Below are positions 8,526 to 17,673 of a DNA stretch of 64,000 nt, piece after piece. A program made the position numbers and the translations under genes. This DNA is from Deltaproteobacteria bacterium (lineage in GTDB: Bacteria > Desulfobacterota > Desulfobacteria > Desulfobacterales > B30-G6): the NCBI GenBank assembly GCA_022340465.1, contig JAJDNW010000106.1:1-64000 (forward strand). The letters are read 5' to 3'. The notes beneath the pieces are model-generated. The model saw only the letters and a list, made by a program, of their open reading frames with translations. It ran no database searches and was not told the DNA's origin. Each line of letters begins with the position of its first letter. Within the stretch, counting starts at the first letter, position 1.

Positions 8526-9254
8526 ATGAAACCTGTACTGATTATCAAACTTGGCGACAGCCTCCCTGAACTCGTTGAATACAAAGGGGACTTTGAAGAC
8601 TGGCTTATGGCGCCCATGCACGCGGCCTCCCTGGAAACGCATGTCGTCGACCCCCGACGGGGGACGGAACTGCCGCCGCCGGAAGCGTTCGCGGGGATTC
8701 TGCTGACCGGATCCCATGCCATGGTCACCGACAGCGAATCGTGGAGCCGCAGAACCGCCGCCTGGTTGCCCGGGGCCGTTCGCTCCGGCCCGCCGCTGTT
8801 AGGCGTGTGCTACGGCCACCAGCTGCTGGCGGAAGCCATGGGTGGAACCGTCGGCAATCATCCGCGTGGTACGGAGATGGGAACCGTAACTGTCGGCCTG
8901 ACGGCCGGGGCCGGCAACGACCCCCTCATGCAAACGCTTCCTCAAAACCTGCCGGCGCATGCCAGTCACTCGCAAACCGTGATTACCCTGCCGCCGGAAG
9001 CCGTTCTGCTGGCGTCCAACGCCTGGGAAGCCCATCACGCCTTTTCCATCGGCGACTGCGCCTGGGGTATCCAGTTCCACCCCGAGTTCGATGCCGCCAT
9101 CATGTCCACCTACATCAAAGCGTTTAGCGCCGCCCTGAAAAAACAGGGCCAAAACACCGAGAGGTTGCTGAAACACGTGCAGGAAACCCCCGACAGCCGG
9201 AGAGTGCTGGAACGGTTTGCGCAGATCGTCCTGGAAAAAGAAAGGGGCAGATAA
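8526..9254 (+). CDS. class I glutamine amidotransferase, GMP-synthase-like
   Basis: A 242-residue stand-alone glutaminase. The nucleophile elbow GVCYGHQLLAEAMGG carries Cys95, and the His-Glu pair follows in WGIQFHPEF. LLTGSHAMV supplies the oxyanion region. Such enzymes hydrolyse glutamine, or cleave gamma-glutamyl compounds such as in polyamine or xenobiotic breakdown, when no synthetase partner is nearby, as here. The ATG at 8526 is used; a TTG four codons upstream is possible. It is the last gene before a strong terminator. Confidence 0.85.
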   Translation: MKPVLIIKLGDSLPELVEYKGDFEDWLMAPMHAASLETHVVDPRRGTELPPPEAFAGILLTGSHAMVTDSESWSRRTAAWLPGAVRSGPPLLGVCYGHQLLAEAMGGTVGNHPRGTEMGTVTVGLTAGAGNDPLMQTLPQNLPAHASHSQTVITLPPEAVLLASNAWEAHHAFSIGDCAWGIQFHPEFDAAIMSTYIKAFSAALKKQGQNTERLLKHVQETPDSRRVLERFAQIVLEKERGR

Positions 9255-9291
9255 TCGAAGCGGGCCTCACAAAAAACACGAAATACTTAAA

Positions 9292-9329
9292 ACGGATCCC
9301 CGCGGCAAGCCGCGGGGATCCGTTTTTTT
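9292..9329 (+). terminator. intrinsic terminator
   Basis: A perfect 15-bp GC-rich stem (9292-9306 with 9309-9323), two-base loop AA, then a run of seven T ending at 9329. It ends the forward group and sits between converging genes, so it may also stop transcripts of the ammonium transporter from the right. Confidence 0.92.
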
Positions 9330-9353
9330 CCGCTTTGTTATCGCTTTCAGCAA

Positions 9354-10763
9354 TCAGCTGGTGCTCTCCAGCGCTTGAGCCGCCATAACGCCGGCAGGCT
9401 TTTCTGAATAGCCGCTGCCGGAGACCGAAGCGCCGACACCGCGATAGGTGGAAACCTCGAAATCCGGGTAGGCGTTGCCTCCGTGCTCCGAGAAATCCAG
9501 GCCTTCCAGCTCCTCTTCGGGGGAGACCCTCAAGCCGATGGTCTTGTCAACGAGCTTGAACAGGACAAAGGCAACCGGGAACACCCACAAAAAGCAGGCC
9601 GCGATTCCCAGAACCTGGACGCCGATAATCTTGGCGGAAGTGCCGCCGATGTTGAAAATTCCGGCCGCCAGCGTCCCCCAGGCGCCGTTGACGCCGTGAA
9701 CCGAGATGGCGCCGACGGGATCGTCGATTCTGATTTTGTCGAAAAACAGTACCGACACCAGCACCAGCACACCGGCTATCGCGCCGATGATTACCGCACT
9801 CAACGGTGAAACGTTGGCACAGGGAGCCGTAATGGCCACCAGGCCCGCCAGGGCGCCGTTCAGGCTCATACCCACTTCGGGTTTCCCGAACTTGAGCCAG
9901 GAGGTGTACATGGCCACAACACAACCGGCAGCCGCAGCCAGGTTGGTGTTGACGAAAATCATGGCAATATCCGTGTTGGCCGCCGTGGTGGAACCGGGAT
10001 TGAAGCCGAACCACCCCAGCCACAGGATAAAGACGCCCAAGGCCGCCAGCGGCAGGTTGTGTCCCAGAATAGGTTTGATTTTGCCGTCCTTGGTGTACTT
10101 GCCCAGTCGCGGACCGAGAACGATGGTGCCCGCCAGTGCAGCCCAGCCGCCCACGGAATGAACCACCGTGGAACCGGCAAAGTCGATGAAACCGAGGCCT
10201 TCCAGCCAGCCGCTGCCGTTAAAGAGGCTGCCCCAGGCCCAGCTGCCGAACACGGGATAGACAAGCGCGCTTATTACGGCGCTGTAGATCAGATACCCGC
10301 CGAATTTGGTCCTCTCTGCCATGGCTCCGGACACGATAGTGGCGGCTGTCGCGCAGAAAACGACCTGGAACATCCAGAAGGCCAGCACCCAGGGATCTCC
10401 GCCGAAAGAAAAATCGCTCAGAAAAAATCCCGATGTGCCGAACCAGCCGGTGCCGCTGACACCGAACATGATCCCGAACCCGATGGCCCAGAATGCCAGG
10501 GTGCCCACGGAAAAATCCATGAGGTTTTTCATCATGATGTTGACCGCATTCTTGGCCCGGGTAAAACCGGCTTCCACCATGGCAAAACCGGCCTGCATGA
10601 AGAATACCAGGGCGGCCGCCACCAGGGTCCAGACATAGTCGGCATGGGTTTGCACCATGTCGATGGCCGCTTTGTTCGACTCGACCGTGGGTACTTCGTC
10701 GGCGGCCAGGGCGTATGAGATGCTGAAAAGCAGAATGATTGTCATTAATAGAATCTTTTTCAT
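9354..10763 (-). CDS. amtB: ammonium transporter
   Basis: A 469-residue Amt/MEP/Rh channel for ammonium uptake. It has a signal peptide (MKKILLMTIILLFSISYALA) and then the usual eleven helices, with NAVNIMMKNLMDFSVGTLAFW, the conserved FDFAGS-like FIDFAGSTVVHSVGG, and LGWFGFNPGS. ATG 10763 follows an excellent GGAGG site; a longer frame to 10802 is not needed. It lies just downstream of a broken PII gene and a sigma-54 promoter, the normal arrangement for nitrogen-limited induction. A C-terminal tail is present, but the usual cognate GlnK beside it has been lost. Confidence 0.93.
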   Translation of the reverse strand: MKKILLMTIILLFSISYALAADEVPTVESNKAAIDMVQTHADYVWTLVAAALVFFMQAGFAMVEAGFTRAKNAVNIMMKNLMDFSVGTLAFWAIGFGIMFGVSGTGWFGTSGFFLSDFSFGGDPWVLAFWMFQVVFCATAATIVSGAMAERTKFGGYLIYSAVISALVYPVFGSWAWGSLFNGSGWLEGLGFIDFAGSTVVHSVGGWAALAGTIVLGPRLGKYTKDGKIKPILGHNLPLAALGVFILWLGWFGFNPGSTTAANTDIAMIFVNTNLAAAAGCVVAMYTSWLKFGKPEVGMSLNGALAGLVAITAPCANVSPLSAVIIGAIAGVLVLVSVLFFDKIRIDDPVGAISVHGVNGAWGTLAAGIFNIGGTSAKIIGVQVLGIAACFLWVFPVAFVLFKLVDKTIGLRVSPEEELEGLDFSEHGGNAYPDFEVSTYRGVGASVSGSGYSEKPAGVMAAQALESTS

Positions 10764-10814
10764 GTCGTGCTTCCTCCTAAATTCATATGGCTTCAATTGC
10801 ATAGAAATTCCAGT

Positions 10815-10910
10815 TTAGATGGCGTCCTGGCCGGTGACACCGATCTTGCTCAGCCCGTCCTTGACGTCGCCCAGTTTGAACGGTTTGATGACTGCTTCAA
10901 TTTTCTTGAT
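10815..10910 (-). pseudogene. PII regulator remnant (glnK/glnB), start lost and middle deleted
   Basis: The frame reads IKKIEAVIKPFKLGDVKDGL, then SKIGVTGQDAI and stop. The first 27 residues are a typical PII N-terminus and the last few match the usual PII C-terminus (...GxDAI), so about 80 codons, including the T-loop, are missing in frame. The expected ATG is replaced by ATC, although AAAGGAG still stands at the right distance upstream. This leaves amtB without its adjacent regulator. A PII copy elsewhere is likely. Confidence 0.82.
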
Positions 10911-11000
10911 CGAAAAATCTCCTTTTAGCGCTTTGTCTTGATCCTGATCGTTTAATCGGTCATGATTGCAATCGCGTGAACATGTTGCTAACCAGTCTAA

Positions 11001-11015
11001 GCAATTCAAGTGCCA
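11001..11015 (-). promoter_or_regulatory. sigma-54 promoter of the PII remnant/amtB operon
   Basis: Minus strand reads TGGCACTTGAATTGC: TGGCAC, five bases, TTGC, matching the -24/-12 consensus exactly. It lies about 90 bases upstream of the PII remnant and fits nitrogen control of ammonium uptake. Confidence 0.85.
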
Positions 11016-11116
11016 AAAAGTGCCTTCCCATCTGACAATATTTTTAACTATTTGAATAATATTGATATTTTGGTTAAAAATACATGCGGTCATGGCAACC
11101 GATCTGCAATTAGTTA

Positions 11117-11160
11117 TTACATAATTGTATCGATATTAATTTATAATTACAAAATTGTAA
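11117..11160. promoter_or_regulatory. pair of TTACA-N4-TGTAA-like dyads
   Basis: Two similar dyads, TTACATAATTGTAT (11117-11130) and TTACAAAATTGTAA (11147-11160), start 30 bases apart, about three helical turns. They lie about 100-145 bases upstream of the sigma-54 promoter and 140-185 bases before the aldehyde dehydrogenase start. They could be activator enhancer sites for the leftward promoter or operators for the rightward gene. They do not resemble the GC-flanked NtrC site. Confidence 0.45.
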
Positions 11161-11301
11161 CTATAAAATGGGTCTTTTTTCAATTTTGTACCGCATAACA
11201 CAGCGGATTTTTACGTTTCATTTTTCAGCCCCATTTACTATATACAGATTAGGTTTGAAATTGACTCGAAACAAACGGATCGTCCGAAGGAGGACCAGCG
11301 C

Positions 11302-12726
11302 ATGTACATCAATGGAAAATGGATGACGGACGCCGGAAAACGTTTTGCCGTTTTCAATCCGGCTACGGGAAAGAAAATCGGAGAGGTTGCCGACGGCGGG
11401 ACCGAAGAGACGATCGCAGCCATCGAGGCCGCCCACACGGCCTTCCCGTCCTGGTCAAAAACCACCGCCTATCAACGCTCCCGATATCTCTACCAGGCCT
11501 ACGGCCTCATGATGGAAAACAAGGAGCATCTCGCCGAGGTCATGACCACGGAACAGGGAAAGCCCCTCCAGGCGGCCAGAAACGAAGTCCAGTACGGTGC
11601 CGATTTCCTGCTGTGGTTCGCCGAAGAAGCCAAGCGGGTGTACGGCGAAACCATTCCGGCCCCCCGACCCGATCAGCGCTTTATGGTCCTGCACCAACCG
11701 GTGGGTGTCGTCGGCGCGATCACGCCCTGGAACTATCCCATCTCCATGATCACCCGCAAGGTGGCCCCGGCCCTGGCCGCGGGCTGCACCATCGTGCTGA
11801 AACCTGCGGAAGCCACCCCGATATGCGCCGTCGAGACCTTCAAAATCCTGGAAAAGGCGGGGATCCCTCCCGGCGTGGCCAACCTGGTAACGGCCCTGGA
11901 CCCTTCCCCGGTCGGACAGGAATTCCTCTCTAATCCCCTGGTCCGCAAGCTGACCTTCACCGGGTCCACCGGCGTAGGCAAACTGCTGGCCAGAGGTGCT
12001 GCGGAACAGATGAAACGAATATCCCTGGAACTGGGCGGTCATGCCCCCTTTATCGTTTTCGAGGACGCCGACCCGGTTTATGCAGCCAAGGGCGCCATGC
12101 TGGTAAAATTCCTGAACACCGGCCAGGCCTGCATCAGCCCCAACCGTATTTTTGTACACAAAAGCGGCCTGGAGGCGTTTATGAAGGAAGCCCGCCACCG
12201 GGTGGCGGTCATGAAGGCGGGCAACGGCATGGAAAGCGGCGTACGCGTCGGCCCCCTGGTCGGACCCGAGGCCCTTAAGAAGGTCGAAAGGCAGGTGAAC
12301 GATGCCCTGGACAAAGGCGCCGAGCTGGTTATCGGTGGCAAACGCCTGACAGAAGAGGGATTGGACAAGGGTTATTTTTACGCACCGACCATTTTGCGGG
12401 GTGTCACCCCGGACATGCGGATATACCGGGAGGAGACCTTCGGACCGGTGGCCCCGGTCATCGCCTTCGAATCCGAAGAAGAGGTCATCGAGATGGCCAA
12501 CGACACCGTTTACGGGCTGGCATCTTATGTCTACACGCGGGATATCTCACGGGCCATGCGCATGTTCGAAGCCCTACGCTTCGGCATCGTGGGCATCAAC
12601 GACATCAATCCCACGGCGGCAGCGGCACCCTTCGGCGGCATGAAGGAGAGCGGCCTGGGGCGGGAAGGCGGGCGGGAAGGCATCGCCGAGTACCTGGAAA
12701 CCAAGTTGGGCGGCTTTTCGGTTTGA
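11302..12726 (+). CDS. aldehyde dehydrogenase, succinate-semialdehyde-dehydrogenase-like
   Basis: A 474-residue NAD(P)-dependent aldehyde dehydrogenase of the GabD type, oxidising an aldehyde to the acid. Catalytic Cys277 lies in NTGQACISPNR and the general base Glu243 in SLELGGHAPF. The cofactor motif FTGSTGVGK and the N-anchor PWNYPISM are intact. The start has GGAGGA six to ten bases upstream. It is transcribed away from amtB and towards the SDR gene. Substrate preference cannot be fixed; succinate semialdehyde or a short aldehyde is likely. Confidence 0.88.
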   Translation: MYINGKWMTDAGKRFAVFNPATGKKIGEVADGGTEETIAAIEAAHTAFPSWSKTTAYQRSRYLYQAYGLMMENKEHLAEVMTTEQGKPLQAARNEVQYGADFLLWFAEEAKRVYGETIPAPRPDQRFMVLHQPVGVVGAITPWNYPISMITRKVAPALAAGCTIVLKPAEATPICAVETFKILEKAGIPPGVANLVTALDPSPVGQEFLSNPLVRKLTFTGSTGVGKLLARGAAEQMKRISLELGGHAPFIVFEDADPVYAAKGAMLVKFLNTGQACISPNRIFVHKSGLEAFMKEARHRVAVMKAGNGMESGVRVGPLVGPEALKKVERQVNDALDKGAELVIGGKRLTEEGLDKGYFYAPTILRGVTPDMRIYREETFGPVAPVIAFESEEEVIEMANDTVYGLASYVYTRDISRAMRMFEALRFGIVGINDINPTAAAAPFGGMKESGLGREGGREGIAEYLETKLGGFSV

Positions 12727-12759
12727 TCGACAGGCGATGTGAAAGTCGTCGAAGTGCCG

Positions 12760-13608
12760 CTATTTCTGCGCATAGGTCTTGACGATGCCCCCGTCCAGCA
12801 GGAGGTCTCCGCCTATCAGGTATTTTGCAAACCGGGAAAAACCGAACACAAAGAGATTCCCCACCTCTATGGGGCTCATCATCTCTTTGACCCGAGACGA
12901 CCCCATCATCACATCGGAAACGACCGCCTCCTCGCTGATGCCGCGTTGCCTGGCCTGAGCGGGAATCTGCCCCAGCGCCAAACCGGTTTTCACAAACCCC
13001 GTGCTGACGGTAAAAGACCGGATTTCCCCCATGCCCTCGGCAGCAATGCTCTGGGTCAAGGCCCGCAAACCGAATTTCATGATATTGTAAGCCGGTTTGT
13101 TGACGGTGCATATGTGGGCATGAATAGATGCCATATTCCCGATGGCGCCCGTACCTCCCCGGCTCCTGCGTATATGCGGCAGTACCAGCTTGGATAGATA
13201 AAACGGGGCCCTGAGCATCAGGCGATGCATATAGTCGAATTTTTCCATGGGGAAGTTTTCGATGGAATCGATGTGCTGAATACCGGCAATGTTGGCTAAA
13301 AACTTGATTGATCCCAGCTTGGCAGCTTCCTCGACGGCACGGGTCACCTCTTTGTCACGGGTGAGATCGGTCCGGATGAATACCATCTGGCCGCCCATCT
13401 CGCGGGCTAGTTTCCGGGTTTTCAGGCCCGCTTTTTCGTCGATGTCCAGTCCGGCAACCATGAGGCCGTTTGCAGCCGCCGCTATCGCCGTCGCTCGTCC
13501 AATCCCCGTTCCGGCTCCGGACACGATGCAAACATTGTCCTTGGAAAACTGGTTGTCCGCCAGTATCAATACATCCTCTTTTAAAATTTTCGGTTCGGTA
13601 ATATCCAT
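12760..13608 (-). CDS. short-chain dehydrogenase/reductase
   Basis: A 282-residue classical SDR. The Rossmann motif is SGAGTGIGRATA, followed by NIAG and the active-site pair Tyr174 and Lys178 in PAYNIMKFG, with the upstream serine in GNMASIHAH. It resembles 3-hydroxybutyrate or 3-oxoacyl reductases, so it probably interconverts a 3-hydroxy and a 3-keto group with NAD(P)H. ATG 13608 follows GGAGGGG closely. An open frame extends upstream but overlaps the amidase and is not expected to be used. Its start lies about 140 bases after the amidase stop, on the same strand. Confidence 0.82.
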   Translation of the reverse strand: MDITEPKILKEDVLILADNQFSKDNVCIVSGAGTGIGRATAIAAAANGLMVAGLDIDEKAGLKTRKLAREMGGQMVFIRTDLTRDKEVTRAVEEAAKLGSIKFLANIAGIQHIDSIENFPMEKFDYMHRLMLRAPFYLSKLVLPHIRRSRGGTGAIGNMASIHAHICTVNKPAYNIMKFGLRALTQSIAAEGMGEIRSFTVSTGFVKTGLALGQIPAQARQRGISEEAVVSDVMMGSSRVKEMMSPIEVGNLFVFGFSRFAKYLIGGDLLLDGGIVKTYAQK

Positions 13609-13747
13609 GTTTTCCCCTCCCGGGATAGCGGATCTGTTCGTCTCCAACAATAGACACCAGCGGTGGAGCACAGATACGATGAACACTTTTTCATGGCATC
13701 GCCCGATATCTATTTTACCGGACATCGTTCGATGGTGCACGGGAAAA

Positions 13748-15172
13748 TCATGCTGCTTCCCGGTCGATGGCAGGCCGGTTGCTGCTGAATCGGGTGATCT
13801 GCTCGAAGGCGTGGGCCAGCTGCAGCACATCCAAATCCCTGTGATGCCGGCCGACGATCTGCAGTCCCACGGGCAGGCCTTCCCCCGTAAACCCACAGGG
13901 GACGGAAACGGCCGGCAAGCCGGTCAGGGTTACAAGGCAGTTCATGGCCATCCAGTCGATATAGGTGTCCATATGAACCCCTTCGATTTCCCTGACCCAC
14001 TCCTGTTCTACAGGAAAAGGTGCCACCTGGGTAGTGGGAAGCAGTAGGAATTCATAGATTTTCAAAAAGGCGTGCACCCGCTGGTAAAACTCGCTTCGGG
14101 CCTCTTCGGCGCGGGCCACATCTCTGGCGGAAAGGCCGAGACCCTTGGTAATGTTCCAGACGACGGTGTCTTTCATGAGTTCGCCGTATTTTTCATAATC
14201 CCCGGCAAGGTCGAGGAACTGGAACGCCCTCAAGGTCTGAAAAGCATCGAAAGCGTCGCCGACATCTGGCTGGTTCTCGTCGATGCGACAGCCCATGGTT
14301 TGGAAGGCATCCAGGGATTGTCGACAGCATGCCGCAACCTGTGCTTGTACGGGAAACCTTCCCAGGTCGGTTGTCCAGGCAATGCGGGTGCCGTTGAAGT
14401 CCCGCTCCAAGGGCCCCGAAAAAACGGCGCCGGATTCGTCCATAGCCCCGGGCGCCCTGCTGTCCGGGCCGGCCATCACCGACAGCAACAGCGCCACGTC
14501 CCTCACCGTGCGTGCCATGGGCCCTTCTACGCTCAGGGTCTGCCAGGCGGATGTCGCCGGCCAGGCCGGTACGCGCCCGGGCGAAGGCCGCAAGCCGACC
14601 ACGTTGCAGAAAGCGGCCGGATTGCGCAAAGACCCGCCCAGGTCGCTGCCGTCGGCCAGGGGCACCATTCCGGATGCCAGGGCGGCCGCCGCCCCGCCGC
14701 TGCTGCCGCCTGCCGTTCTGCTCAGGTCGTAGGGATTTCTGGTGATGCCGTAGACCTCGTTGAAGGTGTGTGACCCCGCCCCGAATTCAGGCGTGTTGGT
14801 CTTGCCGATAACAATGGCGCCGGCGGCCCGCAACCGCTCCACGAAAAGCTCGTCCTGATCGGGAATGAAATTTTTGTAGATCCGGGAACCGAACGTCGTA
14901 ACGATGCCCCTGGTCAATGCCAGGTCTTTGACAGCCAGCGGCATCCCGTGAAGAGGCCCCAGTGGTTCTCCCCCCCGGATCTTTTCGTCGCAAGCCCGGG
15001 CGGCTTCCAACAACTCCTCGGGAGGGCGCAACGCGCAGAGGGCGTTGATCTTCGGGTTGACGTCCTCGATGCGATCGAGGAAGACCCGCAAAACCTCGAC
15101 GGCGGAAAGCTCCTTTTGTCGGATCATGGCGGCGAGGTCGGTCGCGTCCATATAGTAAATCGGGTTGCCCAT
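13748..15172 (-). CDS. amidase (amidase-signature family)
   Basis: A 474-residue amidase-signature hydrolase. The Ser-cisSer-Lys triad is visible: lysine in PLAVKDLALTRG, cis-serine and nucleophile in GGSSGGAAAALASGM and DGSDLGGSLRNPAAFC. It lacks partner gatB/gatC genes, so it is a free amidase rather than GatA. Its ATG overlaps the stop of the upstream acyl-CoA ligase (TGATG), so the two are coupled. Given a malonyl-CoA-synthetase-like partner, a malonamide-type substrate is a reasonable guess but only a guess. Confidence 0.83.
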   Translation of the reverse strand: MGNPIYYMDATDLAAMIRQKELSAVEVLRVFLDRIEDVNPKINALCALRPPEELLEAARACDEKIRGGEPLGPLHGMPLAVKDLALTRGIVTTFGSRIYKNFIPDQDELFVERLRAAGAIVIGKTNTPEFGAGSHTFNEVYGITRNPYDLSRTAGGSSGGAAAALASGMVPLADGSDLGGSLRNPAAFCNVVGLRPSPGRVPAWPATSAWQTLSVEGPMARTVRDVALLLSVMAGPDSRAPGAMDESGAVFSGPLERDFNGTRIAWTTDLGRFPVQAQVAACCRQSLDAFQTMGCRIDENQPDVGDAFDAFQTLRAFQFLDLAGDYEKYGELMKDTVVWNITKGLGLSARDVARAEEARSEFYQRVHAFLKIYEFLLLPTTQVAPFPVEQEWVREIEGVHMDTYIDWMAMNCLVTLTGLPAVSVPCGFTGEGLPVGLQIVGRHHRDLDVLQLAHAFEQITRFSSNRPAIDREAA

Positions 15173-16710
15173 CACATCCGCTCCTCAGTAAAAAGTTCAC
15201 GCACCTTATCCACCAGCACCTTGCCCATCACATTCCTGGGTATCGCTTTCACGAAAACGATCTTTTTGGGGCACTTCCAATCATGCAGGTGGCGGCGGCA
15301 CTCCCGCGCCACCTGTTCCGCGCTCAGGTCGGCACCCTCCTTGAGAACAATGGCGGCCACCACCTTTTCACCCCATTTTTCATCCGGAATCCCCGCCACC
15401 ACGACCACGCTCACGGCCTCCATCCGGTTGATAACCGCCTCGATCTCCTTGGGTGAAATGTTCTCCCCGCCTGAAATGATGATATTTTTCATACGGTCGG
15501 TCAGGTAATAATACCCCTGTCGGTCGACCCGGCCCAGGTCGCCGGTTTTGAACCACTCCCGGTGAAACGATGCGGCAGTGGCTTCGGGGTTTTTCCAGTA
15601 GCCTTTGGTAATCGATTTTCCTTTGAGCCAGATTTCACCGATTTCCCCCTCCGCAACATCCCTGCCTGTCCGGGGATCGACAATTCTCGCCACAACCCCC
15701 GGTAAAGGAATTCCTATAGAGCCGGGCTTCTTCTCACCCTTCAGGGGATTGGTAAAATTCATACCGGTTTCGGACATGCCCTCGCGCTCGACCGGTTCCC
15801 GGCCCAGTGTCTGCCGGATGCTTTCGAAGGTGCTCTCCAAAAGCGGTGCCGACCCGGAAGTCCACAGGCGAATGTGTTTGAAATCCCGCCTTTCCTGATC
15901 CTGTAATGCCCTGACCAACCGGATGTACATGGCCGGAACCGCCATGAAAACGGTGCAGGCAAGATTTCCCTGCTTTACCGACAGGACCTCGAGCGCCCTT
16001 CCCGCTTCGAACTTTTCCATCATGACCACATGCGATCCTGCCAGCATGGCGGTGTGAAAGGCAAAACACAGTCCATGGACATGAAACAAAGGCAGCGCAT
16101 GGCAGATGGTATCGGCGGCACCGATTGCCCACACCCGGTTGATGTTCCGGGCGTCGTTGAGGAGGTTGGCGTGACTGAGAACAGCGCCTTTGGGTTTGCC
16201 GGTAGTCCCGGATGTGTAGATTATCAACGCAGGGTCATCTGGCGACATGTCAACAGCAGGCGCCTTTTCCTCGGCGCCCTGGTCCTGCGATCGAACGTCC
16301 GGTGCCAGACGGGTATCGACGACCAGGCTTTTCAATGCCGGGTTCAGTTCCCTTATGATCCTCGACCGTTCTTCATCCGCAACCACCAGGCAAGCGCCCG
16401 AGTCTTTCAGGAAGTAGTCCAGCTCGTTTTTTTTGAATCCCGGGTTCAAGGGCACGCTTATGGCACCTGCCTTTAGAATGCCCAGGTGGGCTATCAAAAA
16501 AACAGGGCATTTTTCCATTATCAGAAGCACCCGGTCGCCCTTGACGACGCCCAACCCAATCAGATTACGGGCAAAACCGTTTGCCAGCCGGTCCAGACGC
16601 CCGAAGCTTAGGGCCACATCGGGAATCCCATCCCGGATGAAGGTAAGCGCTCTCTTTTCGCCGCAGTTTTTTAGGCTTCTCGTCAGCACTTTTATGAATA
16701 TCGTATCCAT
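15172..16710 (-). CDS. acyl-CoA synthetase, malonyl-CoA-synthetase-like
   Basis: A 512-residue adenylate-forming ligase that would activate a carboxylic acid with ATP and CoA. The core motifs are IIYTSGTTGKPKGAVLSH, TGDLGRVDRQGYYYLTDR, and GKVLVDKVREL with the catalytic lysine near the end. The A5 region, GMSETGMNFTNPLKGEKKPG, resembles MatB (GMTET.MNTSNP...), suggesting malonate or methylmalonate. ATG 16710 is chosen because family homology begins there; the upstream extension is low-complexity. First gene of the ligase-amidase pair, lying next to an Rrf2 regulator. Confidence 0.8.
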   Translation of the reverse strand: MDTIFIKVLTRSLKNCGEKRALTFIRDGIPDVALSFGRLDRLANGFARNLIGLGVVKGDRVLLIMEKCPVFLIAHLGILKAGAISVPLNPGFKKNELDYFLKDSGACLVVADEERSRIIRELNPALKSLVVDTRLAPDVRSQDQGAEEKAPAVDMSPDDPALIIYTSGTTGKPKGAVLSHANLLNDARNINRVWAIGAADTICHALPLFHVHGLCFAFHTAMLAGSHVVMMEKFEAGRALEVLSVKQGNLACTVFMAVPAMYIRLVRALQDQERRDFKHIRLWTSGSAPLLESTFESIRQTLGREPVEREGMSETGMNFTNPLKGEKKPGSIGIPLPGVVARIVDPRTGRDVAEGEIGEIWLKGKSITKGYWKNPEATAASFHREWFKTGDLGRVDRQGYYYLTDRMKNIIISGGENISPKEIEAVINRMEAVSVVVVAGIPDEKWGEKVVAAIVLKEGADLSAEQVARECRRHLHDWKCPKKIVFVKAIPRNVMGKVLVDKVRELFTEERM

Positions 16711-16865
16711 GTGATGCGCCACTCCCTGTTTTGGATATTTTTGCATGCCACCTAACAAGCAAAAAGGCAAGGCCCACACGATGTGCAACCCCCTGCCTTT
16801 TGGTTTGTAAACCATGCCCGGCGCTTCGAAGTACCGGCGCATTGTTTATGTGCAACGTTTTCTGC

Positions 16866-17321
16866 TCATTTTTCAAAAACGGTCGCAGCCTTTCCAAACT
16901 GCCCGTATGTACCGGCCAATAAGCCCCCGATGGTAATCTGATCCAGGCGCTCGAACATAGCGATGCTGGCCTCGAGCCATACCCAGCGGGACAGGCACTC
17001 TCCGGCGTTTTCGCAGACGCCGCACACTTTTTCGTCCGATTCCGCACATTCGGTGATCGCCGAGGTTTCCTCCAGCGTCCTGACGATGTCACCCACGGTG
17101 ATGCTTTCCGGCGGCTTGTTCAGCATGTGCCCGCCAAGCGGCCCCCGCTGACTTTTTATCAACCCTGCCATCTTCAGCTTCCGGATCAGTTGCTCTAGGT
17201 ATTTAAGGGAAATATTCTGGCGCCTGGAGACATCCCCGAGAGGAACCGGACCGTTCTTTGCGTGGACCGCCAGGTCAAGAATCAGCCGTGTGCCATATCT
17301 GCTTTTTGTCGTCAGTCGCAT
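16866..17321 (-). CDS. Rrf2-family transcriptional regulator with four-cysteine cluster motif
   Basis: A 151-residue winged-helix regulator starting MRLTTKSRYGTRLILDLAVH, with the recognition region ISLKYLEQLIRKLKMAGLIKS and the wing RGPLGGHML. Residues about 90-110 contain C-x8-C-x2-C-x5-C, consistent with an Fe-S cluster that senses iron, oxygen or sulfur state, as in IscR, CysR or RirA relatives. It lies directly upstream of the ligase-amidase genes on the same strand, with a 155-base gap, so it could control them or an unlinked regulon. Confidence 0.85.
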   Translation of the reverse strand: MRLTTKSRYGTRLILDLAVHAKNGPVPLGDVSRRQNISLKYLEQLIRKLKMAGLIKSQRGPLGGHMLNKPPESITVGDIVRTLEETSAITECAESDEKVCGVCENAGECLSRWVWLEASIAMFERLDQITIGGLLAGTYGQFGKAATVFEK

Positions 17322-17673
17322 ACGCGCCCCGTGTCGAACCTCACTCTATGGCTCTCTTTGTTTAGGATTATCTATGGCAATCGAACATTCCCGGAAGCAA
17401 GCTTGAGGGGAATGCTTTCGCTATCGCGATTCAACAGGGATTTTTCCTGTCATTTGTCCGGGTATGTCAAGAAAAAAAATAAACGTTCCCACTCCCGCCC
17501 AGACATAATAGATCTTAAAATAACTTGTTTCTACTTGGAGTTCTGTGCTTATACCCACCATTGCGCATCAATTCTCAACCTAAGTTATGGCTTATTTGTT
17601 TATGGCCAAGCCTAATGGCTCGACCTGGCCCAGAGGATCAGGCTTTTAATATTGGAAGAAAGGGTACACTGCC
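17322..17673. other. intergenic stretch, nothing recognised
   Basis: A 352-base gap between the divergent Rrf2 and DMT genes. It must hold both promoters, but I see no confident -35/-10 pair, operator dyad, small gene or repeat in it. Confidence 0.6.
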
